Shown in pieces: positions 25,384 through 33,381 of a stretch of DNA of 49,325 bases (the first letter of the stretch is position 1; each line of letters starts with the position of its first letter). This DNA comes from Halanaerobium sp. (GTDB taxonomy: Bacteria > Bacillota > Halanaerobiia > Halanaerobiales > Halanaerobiaceae). The position numbers and the translations under genes are program-made. The notes beneath the pieces are model-generated. The model saw only the letters and a program-made list of their open reading frames with translations. It was not told where the DNA came from and did no database searches. The stretch spans positions 1 through 49,325 of the forward strand of contig JAGYNO010000007.1 of NCBI GenBank assembly GCA_018399955.1, read 5' to 3'.

Positions 25384-26610
25384 TCACTCAAGGTTGTTTT
25401 CTAGATAATCTACAAATTCTGGATTAACATAATATTCATCATATTCTACATCAAAATCTCCATCAATTTGAGAGCTTATAGTTTTCACTTCTTCTATTAC
25501 TTCATCTGCATGTTCTTTTAAGATATATGACTGCAGATAAAAATTATCAGAATATACTTTCATTCCAATAACTTTTTCATAACCTGAAAGATCATTTATT
25601 GAAGCATATACTGGAGCATAATAAGGGGCTCTAATTAGACCAGTTGTATCTTCAACCTTACGTCTGGCAAAGTTATCAATCATAGTTTTAAATTTACTTA
25701 ATTCATTTATATCTGCAAATTCTATTAATATATCATAAGATGCAGAACCAACAACAACTCTATTTTCTGCAATTTCTTCAATTACAGAATTAGGGTCAGG
25801 TTCTCCCCATTCATCACTGTGATGTACATAGGAAGAAATTCTGCTTTGAATATCCCAGTGTGCATCGAAATTTTCTCTTCTTAATAAAGATATCATCTGC
25901 AGTAAATGGCCTAAATTTCCATGATCATATCTGATCATATGAGATTGATTAAATATTGGATTTTCATTATGGTCTTTTATATTGTACCCAGTAAATTTTC
26001 CTCCTGAAATTTCCTGGAGTGCTTTAACTCCTAATGAAAATAACTGAGAAGCCTCTTCACGGAAATAATCGATATTGATTGACTCGTATTTTTTTCGGCT
26101 TTCTCTATAAATATCTTCATCATTAACATGACCTAAATACGGCTTATAATAACCCAACTCTGTCCTTGCATATAAAAGAAGATTTAAGCTGTTCTCATAA
26201 TTTAATTCTTGTTCATAATCTTCTCTTGGGATCAAATTAATCGTTTCTGCAGCTCTAGAAAATCTCTCTTTTTGAGATAGCTGATCATTATATGTATAAA
26301 CAAATTCTTCCTGATCAATAGCTTTGATTATCTGTGCATATGCCTGAATCAGGTCAGGCTCTTTTTCCCAGATTAAATCAAGGTCAATTTCATGTCCTGG
26401 AAGGGCTTTCTGAAAAAGATGATTAAATTCATTCCAGCCAAGTTTAGAATCCATCTCAATTTTTTCGTTATCTAAAACCCCAATTCTGTAAAAATAATTA
26501 CTTAATTCTGCTTTATTTTCAACAACAGCAGATGCATTTATTTGAGCAGCAGAAATAAGAAGCAGAGCTAATAAGAGTACTAAAAAATAAATATTTCTTT
26601 TTTTAAACAT
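25384..26610 (-). CDS. Secreted protein of unknown function
   Basis: An unrecognised 408-residue protein with a clear signal peptide (MFKKRNIYFLVLLLALLLIS, cleavage around NAS-A), so probably periplasmic. The mature part has an N-terminal helical half (LGWNEFNHLFQKALPG, SLNLLLYARTELGYYKPYLG) and a C-terminal alpha/beta part (SASYDILIEFADINELSKFK, then PYYAPVYASI). It reads as a two-domain binding or hydrolytic protein, but I see no catalytic motif I can name. SD AAGGAGGG lies 7 nt before the ATG on the minus strand. It stands alone between two hairpins. The adjacent phosphorylase operon suggests, weakly, a link with polysaccharide use. Confidence 0.65.
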   Translation of the reverse strand: MFKKRNIYFLVLLLALLLISAAQINASAVVENKAELSNYFYRIGVLDNEKIEMDSKLGWNEFNHLFQKALPGHEIDLDLIWEKEPDLIQAYAQIIKAIDQEEFVYTYNDQLSQKERFSRAAETINLIPREDYEQELNYENSLNLLLYARTELGYYKPYLGHVNDEDIYRESRKKYESINIDYFREEASQLFSLGVKALQEISGGKFTGYNIKDHNENPIFNQSHMIRYDHGNLGHLLQMISLLRRENFDAHWDIQSRISSYVHHSDEWGEPDPNSVIEEIAENRVVVGSASYDILIEFADINELSKFKTMIDNFARRKVEDTTGLIRAPYYAPVYASINDLSGYEKVIGMKVYSDNFYLQSYILKEHADEVIEEVKTISSQIDGDFDVEYDEYYVNPEFVDYLENNLE

Positions 26611-26696
26611 TTGCTTTCCCTCCTTGAAATATAAAGTATTTTCTACTTTAATTCTACCAAATATTTATAATAATATCAATAAATTAAATATTCAAA

Positions 26697-26745
26697 AAAA
26701 TAAACAAAAATGGTTCCTCTATTAAAACATCTATGAGGAACCATT
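26697..26745 (-). terminator. Terminator of the phosphorylase gene
   Basis: On the minus strand the arms TGGTTCCTC and GAGGAACCA (plus-strand 26711-26719 and 26735-26743) form a 9-bp stem, followed by TTTTTGTTTATTTTTT. It closes the minus-strand unit ending at 26779. Confidence 0.85.
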
Positions 26746-26778
26746 AAATCATATTAATATGATTTAAAAAAATATTCT

Positions 26779-28389
26779 TTATTTATTGTACATTTCATCA
26801 TAATATCTTTCTACCATTCTTTTAGCAGAAAATCTTTCATAGCTTGTATCAATACTTTCTTTCATCATATCTTTCCAGCGATCTTTGTTGCCGTAGAAAG
26901 TTGGAATTACTTCATTAAAGAGTACTCTATAGAGGGCATAAAGGTCACTTTCATCTTGACCTTCACCTGCGTAGCCGTCACCAAACTGCCAGCCATTAAT
27001 TCCATGCTCACAACCTTCAACCCACCAGCCGTCAAGTATACTTAAGTTTAAGCCGCCATTCATAGCTGCTTTCATTCCAGAAGTCCCACTTGCTTCAAGG
27101 GGTTTGCGGGGGTTATTAAGCCAGATATCAACACCTCTGGTCATATAGCGTGCGATTTCCATATTGTAGTCCTCTAAGAATACAACACTATTTGGAAACT
27201 GTTTTGCTTTTTTTACAATATTAGCTACAATGTCTTTTCCATTATCATCAGTTGGATGTGCCTTACCTGAGAATACTAACTGAATTTCTCCACATTCAAG
27301 ATAAGGATCGATCACATCTGATTTTTTAAAAATCAAGTTTGGCCTCTTATAAGCTGTAGCTCTTCGTGCAAAACCAATAATTAATTTTTCTGGATCAAGT
27401 TGAGCACCATTGGTCTTTTTTACAAAGTCAACAAGTTCCTGTTTCATCTTTTTGTGAACATCATATATTTTTTCTTGATCATCCATATTATTAATAATGC
27501 GCTGGTCAACCCATGTTTTTCTGTGTACACCATTTGTAATGGAAATAATAGGAGATTTACCTTTAACATTTTTCCACATTTCACGCGAAGTTTGTCCATG
27601 TAACTTTGCTACACCATTAGAGATTCTGGAGAGACGTAAACCTGCTACTGTCATACTGAAAGGACTATCACCAAGTTCTTTCATTTGTTTTCTGCTTAAA
27701 GAGTTAAATGCACCCATTTTTTTGAGGCTGTCAAGGCTGTGTGCCTCATTCCCTTCTTTTACAGGTGTATGAGTTGTAAAGACTATATTATCTTTAACTT
27801 CTGTCCATGCTTCTTTGAATTTCATGCCATTTTTCATTTTTTCCCTAATTAATTCTGTTCCTGCAAGTACAGCATGACCTTCATTGAAATGATAAATATC
27901 AATATTAAGGCCTAATTTTCTGATAGCCTTCACACCACCAATACCCAAAACAATCTCCTGAGAAATTCTTTTCTCATTGAAACCATCATATAAACCATCA
28001 GTAATATTTTGATATTTTCTGTTTTCAGGAAGATTTGAATCAAGCAGATATAAAGTTGCATTATTAAACTTGTCCAATTTCCAGATTTTAAGTTTCACAT
28101 CTTGATTTTTAATCTTCACTGAGACGATTTCTCCAGTATCTTTAGCGTGCTCATAAATTTCTTTGTTTACTGGATGATGATCTTCAGGACGTCCATCTTC
28201 ATTGATTACCTGTTTTGAATAACCTTTGTGCCACATTAACCCAATACCGGTGACTGGATACGAAAATTCTTTAGCAGCTTTCAGTATATCACCTGCTAAA
28301 ATACCTAGTCCTCCTGCATAAATCCTCATATTCTCGTCTAAACCATATTCCATACAGAAATAAGCCGTATGAGGCTTATTATTGTTCAT
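26779..28389 (-). CDS. glgP: Alpha-glucan (glycogen) phosphorylase, short form
   Basis: Cleaves glycogen with phosphate to release glucose 1-phosphate, using PLP. At 536 residues it belongs to the short phosphorylase group, roughly 300 residues shorter than the E. coli enzyme. It starts directly at the catalytic part: YFCMEYGLDENMRIYAGGLGILAGD, then FNEGHAVLAGTEL, FTTHTPVKEGNEAH, FARRATAYKRPNL and the PLP-lysine region EASGTSGMKAAMNGGLNLS. All of these fit an active enzyme. ATG at 28389 is preferred over the TTG at 28395 because the SD AAGGGAG then has a 10-nt spacing. It is 126 nt downstream of the sucrose-phosphate synthase gene on the same strand. Confidence 0.93.
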   Translation of the reverse strand: MNNNKPHTAYFCMEYGLDENMRIYAGGLGILAGDILKAAKEFSYPVTGIGLMWHKGYSKQVINEDGRPEDHHPVNKEIYEHAKDTGEIVSVKIKNQDVKLKIWKLDKFNNATLYLLDSNLPENRKYQNITDGLYDGFNEKRISQEIVLGIGGVKAIRKLGLNIDIYHFNEGHAVLAGTELIREKMKNGMKFKEAWTEVKDNIVFTTHTPVKEGNEAHSLDSLKKMGAFNSLSRKQMKELGDSPFSMTVAGLRLSRISNGVAKLHGQTSREMWKNVKGKSPIISITNGVHRKTWVDQRIINNMDDQEKIYDVHKKMKQELVDFVKKTNGAQLDPEKLIIGFARRATAYKRPNLIFKKSDVIDPYLECGEIQLVFSGKAHPTDDNGKDIVANIVKKAKQFPNSVVFLEDYNMEIARYMTRGVDIWLNNPRKPLEASGTSGMKAAMNGGLNLSILDGWWVEGCEHGINGWQFGDGYAGEGQDESDLYALYRVLFNEVIPTFYGNKDRWKDMMKESIDTSYERFSAKRMVERYYDEMYNK

Positions 28390-28514
28390 CTTCAAAACAC
28401 TCCCTTAGTTAATAAATTTCTTATTTCTCCTTAATAAGATATAAACAATACAAATTCAAATTTATTGTTTTTTTGGTGTACAATTATATATTATATCAAA
28501 TTTTCAGCAAATGT

Positions 28515-29999
28515 CTATTTTTTCTCCAACTTGGCGTTAAATTTTTCCAGAAGCTTGTGTTCATTGTCACTGTCTGGAAGAAAAAAGTAATCTGGAATAT
28601 CACTGTGATCTATTGGTATTTCAAGTTCTAATCCTTTTTTCATTGCTTTTAAATATCTTTTTGCTGTTTGATCCCAGGTATATTTTGATTTCACTCTATA
28701 GATAGCTTTATCATGATATTTTTTCCAGACTTCTTTGTTACCAACAATTTTTTTAAGTCCTTCTGCAATATCTTCGGGATCTTCAGGGTCTATTAAAATT
28801 CCATATTCATCATTTTCCATAATTTCTTTTTGTCCACCATTTTTTGTAACAACAGCTGGTAATCCTGCTGCCATAGCTTCAACTGGTGCTAGTCCAAAAG
28901 GCTCATAAAAAGATGTCAATGAAAATACAGATTTTTTGTCAGCAAGATATCCATAGCATTCGGCAAGTTCTTTTTGGCTTGAAATAGGGAACATGCTTAT
29001 TTTTCCTTTTAAATTTGCTTCATCAATAATCTTAATAATTTGATTAAGTATTTCTTTTTCCTCTCCATCAGCAGAACTGTAATCTTCAAATGGATTTATT
29101 ATTCCTCTGAGAGTTATGACTAGATTTCCGCTTGACTGAAGTTTTTTATCTTCTGCAAAAGCTTTTACAAGTGCTACATGATTTTTTTTCTGATCCAGTC
29201 TGCTCGCAGAAATTATACAGGGGAGTTCTAATCTGTCTGCATCAATATCTCTAGCTAGATAATTATCAATCAAAGCTGCAGTTTCTTTTGAATAATTTCC
29301 ATCAAAAACCGCAGTATTTACTCCTGGGGGTATAACAGAAAATTTCTTATCATTTTCCACATCTACCGCTCCTTGATAATAGGGATGGGTATACTGTTCA
29401 AATCTCTCCTGAGATGTGCTTACTATTATTTGATTGGCATATTTCATTGAGAGCCTTTCTGCAATTATTCTGCTGTGAAACTTAAATCTATCAATTAATT
29501 TATTATAATTTTCTTCACCAAAATTAAGCTTATCCATTTTTTGAGCACCTAAAGAATGACCAGTGAAAGAAAATGGTTTCTCCATTTTTTCTTTAAGTAA
29601 AACACCTGTCAGTCCACCGTCACCATAATGAGTTGTAAAGAAATCTGGAAAAGCTCCTTCTTCATCATAAAATTCTGCAACTGAATCTACAAATTCTTTT
29701 AAATAAGGCCATAGTCTTTCTTTTTCTAAAAATCTATTTCCGCCAAATGGGAGCCTAATAATTCTCAGATTATTTGTATCTGGATAAGAGTCGTAAAGGG
29801 AGCTGAATTCAGGCCATTCTGGATCATTAATCTGACGTGTAATAATATCAACTTTTACACCAAGATTTGCTAAGGCCTTAGTTACTTCTTTTACATAGAC
29901 CAGCTGCCCCCCAAAGTCGGGATGTTCGGTCCAGTAGCTGTCACTGCCATCAAAATTACCTTGTGGATTTAAAAAAGCTGCATGTTTTATATTAGTCAT
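28515..29999 (-). CDS. Sucrose-phosphate synthase
   Basis: A GT4-family glycosyltransferase of 494 residues that joins UDP- or ADP-glucose to fructose 6-phosphate, giving sucrose 6-phosphate. The N-terminal domain has LNPQGNFDGSDSYWTEHPDF followed by the GGQLVYVKE loop, then FTGHSLGAQKMDKLN and VIPPGVNTAVF. The nucleotide-sugar domain has SRLDQKKNH and the E-x7-E motif in FYEPFGLAPVEAMAAGLPAV. The sequence closely resembles the structurally known Halothermothrix orenii enzyme as I remember it. No C-terminal phosphatase domain is present, so a separate sucrose-phosphate phosphatase is needed. Its start overlaps the stop of the PfkB kinase gene by 1 nt, so the two form an operon. Sucrose is a likely compatible solute here. 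Confidence 0.93.
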   Translation of the reverse strand: MTNIKHAAFLNPQGNFDGSDSYWTEHPDFGGQLVYVKEVTKALANLGVKVDIITRQINDPEWPEFSSLYDSYPDTNNLRIIRLPFGGNRFLEKERLWPYLKEFVDSVAEFYDEEGAFPDFFTTHYGDGGLTGVLLKEKMEKPFSFTGHSLGAQKMDKLNFGEENYNKLIDRFKFHSRIIAERLSMKYANQIIVSTSQERFEQYTHPYYQGAVDVENDKKFSVIPPGVNTAVFDGNYSKETAALIDNYLARDIDADRLELPCIISASRLDQKKNHVALVKAFAEDKKLQSSGNLVITLRGIINPFEDYSSADGEEKEILNQIIKIIDEANLKGKISMFPISSQKELAECYGYLADKKSVFSLTSFYEPFGLAPVEAMAAGLPAVVTKNGGQKEIMENDEYGILIDPEDPEDIAEGLKKIVGNKEVWKKYHDKAIYRVKSKYTWDQTAKRYLKAMKKGLELEIPIDHSDIPDYFFLPDSDNEHKLLEKFNAKLEKK

Positions 30000-30994
30000 T
30001 AAATTTCTCCCCTTTCAGATGGATTTATATTATAATAAGACATTATCTCGGATAATGGTGGTATTGATGAGAGAGCACCAACTCCCTGAATTTTAAATGC
30101 TGCAACTGCATTTCCCAGTTCTGCAGCTGCCCTAATTGTTAGGCCGTTAATTATTCCACTTAAAAATCCTGACCAAAAAGAATCGCCTGCTCCTGTAACA
30201 TCAATCACTTTTTTAGAGAATACGGGTATCTGTAGTGGCTCATTTTTTCCATCTGAAATAAGCACACCATTTTTACCAAGGGTTAAAATAACTATACCTG
30301 CTCCAATATCATGGTATTTTTTGAGATAATTTTCTGGATTATCTTTTCCAAAAAGATGAAAAGCATCATCTAATGATGGTTTGATAAAATCAGATTCACT
30401 GATTATTTCTTTAATAATTTCTTTGCCCTTTTTACTATCAGGCCAAAGTCTTGCTCTAAAACTTGGATCAAAGGCAATAATTTTATTATGATTAAGAGCA
30501 AATTCTATACTTTTTAGTGCTGTTTTTCTGGCAGGATTTTGGGAAAGAATAAAACTGCCAATAAAATATACAGCAGTCTGTTTGATTTTTTCATATATGT
30601 TTTTATTTTCTTCTATATTTATATCTGCACCTCTATAAGGCAGCCAGGAAGGAGTTTCTTTACTTTTGTTTACAAAAATAATTGGTGTAGCTAATTTATC
30701 ATCGAACTGCATACAATCTAAATTAACGTTTTCTTCTTCAAGAATGGCTGTAAGATATTCACCAAAGTCATCTCTTCCAACTCGACTGATAAATGCAGTA
30801 GCATTATTTAGTCTCTGTAAATTTACAAGGACATTTGCTGGTGAACCTCCAAAATAACGAGTAAAGTTTTGACATTGTCTGAGAGGTGCTTCCTCTCTGG
30901 ATATCATATCTATCAAAACTTCTCCATAAGCTGTAACATCAATCGAATTATCCTTGATTTCTAAACTATCATTAATTGTTAGCAATTCACTCAC
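29999..30994 (-). CDS. PfkB-family sugar kinase (probable fructokinase)
   Basis: A 331-residue ribokinase-fold kinase. It shows the N-terminal GEVLIDMI and FGGSPANVLVNLQRL signatures (substrate-binding lid), and the C-terminal DVTGAGDSFWSGFLSG with the catalytic aspartate and anion hole, then the GVGALSS tail. It phosphorylates a sugar, most plausibly fructose, given its position immediately before sucrose-phosphate synthase, whose acceptor is fructose 6-phosphate. The genes overlap by 1 nt, which indicates translational coupling. The region upstream (30995-31203) is shared with the divergent pullulanase gene and must hold two promoters. The fructose assignment is an inference from context. 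Confidence 0.88.
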   Translation of the reverse strand: MSELLTINDSLEIKDNSIDVTAYGEVLIDMISREEAPLRQCQNFTRYFGGSPANVLVNLQRLNNATAFISRVGRDDFGEYLTAILEEENVNLDCMQFDDKLATPIIFVNKSKETPSWLPYRGADINIEENKNIYEKIKQTAVYFIGSFILSQNPARKTALKSIEFALNHNKIIAFDPSFRARLWPDSKKGKEIIKEIISESDFIKPSLDDAFHLFGKDNPENYLKKYHDIGAGIVILTLGKNGVLISDGKNEPLQIPVFSKKVIDVTGAGDSFWSGFLSGIINGLTIRAAAELGNAVAAFKIQGVGALSSIPPLSEIMSYYNINPSERGEI

Positions 30995-31203
30995 CTCAAA
31001 ATTCTATTATATACTTCCTATTAATCATTATTTCTACATAAATAGAAAATAACCTGTTTTTTTGGGAGAATTATATCTCTATTGTGCAGGAATAGCCTTA
31101 TATATAAAGAACTAAATAAAGTGATGCCAAAGATAACAGGCTTAAGTTATATCTTAATTTAGATATTATCAAACTTTTTAATTAGTAATGAGGATGATTT
31201 AGT

Positions 31204-33123
31204 ATGTTAAATAAAAGATCACATTTAAAACCTGGAAAATTATATTATTCTGGTGATGATCTAGGCCTTTCTTTTTATAAAAATCATATCCAATATAAGA
31301 TCTGGTCTCCTCCGGCTCAGAAAGCATTTATAGAGATATATGCTGATGATAAGGGAGAAAAAAAGCTGGATGAATTTAGCTTAATTAAGTCTTTAAGTGA
31401 CACATTTAAAATTGACTTACCTATAAAATATTATAATAGGTATTATAAATTAAGGCTTGAAATGCCCAGGAAGACATATAATTTTGTTGATCCTTGGGTT
31501 AAAGCAGTTGGCACAAATAGTAATTATGGGCTAATTGTTGATCCAACAAAAGTTTTCCCCCCCAGTTGGACTAAAGACCAGAGAGTTGGAATAGAAGATC
31601 CAGTAGATGCTGTTATTTATGAACTCCATGTAAAAGATTTTTCTATATCAAAAGAGAGTGGAATCAGAAATCGCGGTAAATATAATGCTTTTACTGAAAG
31701 ACATAGTGTAAATAGAGAAGGTATGCTGACAGGTATTTCTCATCTCAAAGAATTGGGAGTAACTCATGTGCATCTTCTGCCTGTTTATGATTTTGCAACT
31801 GCTGATGATACTGATTTAGAGAGTTATAACTGGGGATATGACCCATTATTTTACATGGTTCCAGAAGGCTCTTATGCTTCTAATCCGGCTAATAAAAGCA
31901 GGATTTATGAGTTTAAAAAAATGGTAAAAACACTTCACTCATTTGGAATTGGAGTTATTATGGATGTTGTTTACAATCATACCTATCACACTCAAAATTC
32001 ACCCTTTCAGAAGATATTTCCTAATTATTTTTATAGATTTACAGAAGAAGGACATTTTGCCAATGCTTCTGGTGTTGGCAATGAGATTGCAACTGAAAGG
32101 CCAATGATGAGGAAGTTTATAATTGATTCTTTACTTTATTGGAGTGAAGAATATCATATTGATGGTTTTAGATTTGATTTAATGTCAGCTGTTGATAGAG
32201 AAACTCTGCTGCTTGCTGGGGAAAAATTAAGAGAAAAAAATCCATCTGTTATGTTATATGGTGAGCCCTGGACAGCTTTAGAACCTCAGCTGCATGATTA
32301 TCAGCAGATACACAAGGGTGATCAAAAAGGAACTGGATATTCTGTTTTTAATGATAATTTCAGGAATGTAATAAAAGGTGATAATGATGGGGTAGCTAAG
32401 GGTTTTATTCAAGCTAAAATTGGACTTGAAATGCAGATTGATGAGGGGGTTATTGGTTCTGTAGGATATGCAGAAAGACGACTTTATGGTTTTGCACTTC
32501 ACCCATGTGAAAGCATTAATTATGTGGAGTCTCATGATAATTTAACTCTTTGGGACAAACTGGCTCGTTCTTCTCCTGGCGCAAATGAAGAGGAAAGAAA
32601 AAAAATGCAAAAACTTGCTATGGTCATAATATTAACTTCACAAGGAGTGCCATTTTTACAGGCAGGGACTGAATTTTTGCGGACAAAATTTGGAGATAAA
32701 AATAGTTTTGATTCAGGGATTGAAATAAATGAATTAAAATGGGAGCGTAAAACTACATATCGAGATCATTTTAATTTTGTAAAAGGATTAATTAATTTGC
32801 GCAGTCATCATCCTGCATTTAGAATGCGAAAAAGGGGAGAAATAAGAGAAAATATAGAGTTTATTGAGTCTCCATTTGGAACTGTAGGTTACTGCATTAA
32901 TAATAATGCAAATGGTGATGCCTGGGAAAAAATAATGGTTTTTTTAAATCCTTCACGTGAGTGGAAGCAATTTTTTCTGCCTGAAAATAGGACCTGGGCA
33001 ATAGTCGTCGATGATAAAGAAGCAGGAACTGAACCAATAAGGTTTTTTCATTCAAATGAGGTTATGGTACCACCAATAACAGGGATGGTTATATATTCAG
33101 CAGATTTGGTAACTGGATATTAA
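31204..33123 (+). CDS. pulA: Type I pullulanase (glycogen debranching, GH13)
   Basis: A 639-residue enzyme hydrolysing alpha-1,6 branches of glycogen or pullulan. An N-terminal CBM48-type beta domain (about 20-115) precedes the GH13 barrel. The pullulanase signature YNWGYDP is present, as is VIMDVVYNHTY. The catalytic residues lie in DGFRFDLM (nucleophile), LYGEPW (acid/base) and VESHDNLTLWD (transition-state stabiliser). There is no signal peptide, so it acts inside the cell on stored glycogen. The C-terminal beta domain is short. ATG at 31204 follows the SD GAGGATG, a modest site. It is divergent from the PfkB-SPS operon. Confidence 0.93.
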   Translation: MLNKRSHLKPGKLYYSGDDLGLSFYKNHIQYKIWSPPAQKAFIEIYADDKGEKKLDEFSLIKSLSDTFKIDLPIKYYNRYYKLRLEMPRKTYNFVDPWVKAVGTNSNYGLIVDPTKVFPPSWTKDQRVGIEDPVDAVIYELHVKDFSISKESGIRNRGKYNAFTERHSVNREGMLTGISHLKELGVTHVHLLPVYDFATADDTDLESYNWGYDPLFYMVPEGSYASNPANKSRIYEFKKMVKTLHSFGIGVIMDVVYNHTYHTQNSPFQKIFPNYFYRFTEEGHFANASGVGNEIATERPMMRKFIIDSLLYWSEEYHIDGFRFDLMSAVDRETLLLAGEKLREKNPSVMLYGEPWTALEPQLHDYQQIHKGDQKGTGYSVFNDNFRNVIKGDNDGVAKGFIQAKIGLEMQIDEGVIGSVGYAERRLYGFALHPCESINYVESHDNLTLWDKLARSSPGANEEERKKMQKLAMVIILTSQGVPFLQAGTEFLRTKFGDKNSFDSGIEINELKWERKTTYRDHFNFVKGLINLRSHHPAFRMRKRGEIRENIEFIESPFGTVGYCINNNANGDAWEKIMVFLNPSREWKQFFLPENRTWAIVVDDKEAGTEPIRFFHSNEVMVPPITGMVIYSADLVTGY

Positions 33124-33269
33124 AGCTTGTAAGAAACAAACTTTTATGATAATATCTATTATAATACAAATTTCACTTTAATATTCTAATAGTTTAAATT
33201 AGTAATATTTTGATGCTATTTAAGGAAGTAGTATTTTAGTTCAAAACAGCTTTTGAGTAATGGAAAATT

Positions 33270-33334
33270 ACAAACAGCTGAATATTAACTGATAAAATAA
33301 TTTATATAAGCTAAAATATTCAGCTCTACTGTTT
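33270..33334. promoter_or_regulatory. Inverted repeat upstream of the DUF4914 gene
   Basis: AGCTGAATATT (33276-33286) and AATATTCAGCT (33315-33325) are exact complements 28 nt apart, and the flanking AAACAG/CTGTTT can extend the stem. It ends about 50 nt before the ATG and may be an operator pair or an RNA hairpin in the leader. The rest of 33124-33381 shows nothing else I can name. Confidence 0.4.
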
Positions 33335-33381
33335 GCTAACTAAAAATTATGAAGATGAGAAAGGAGAAGAGAGTATTTTAT

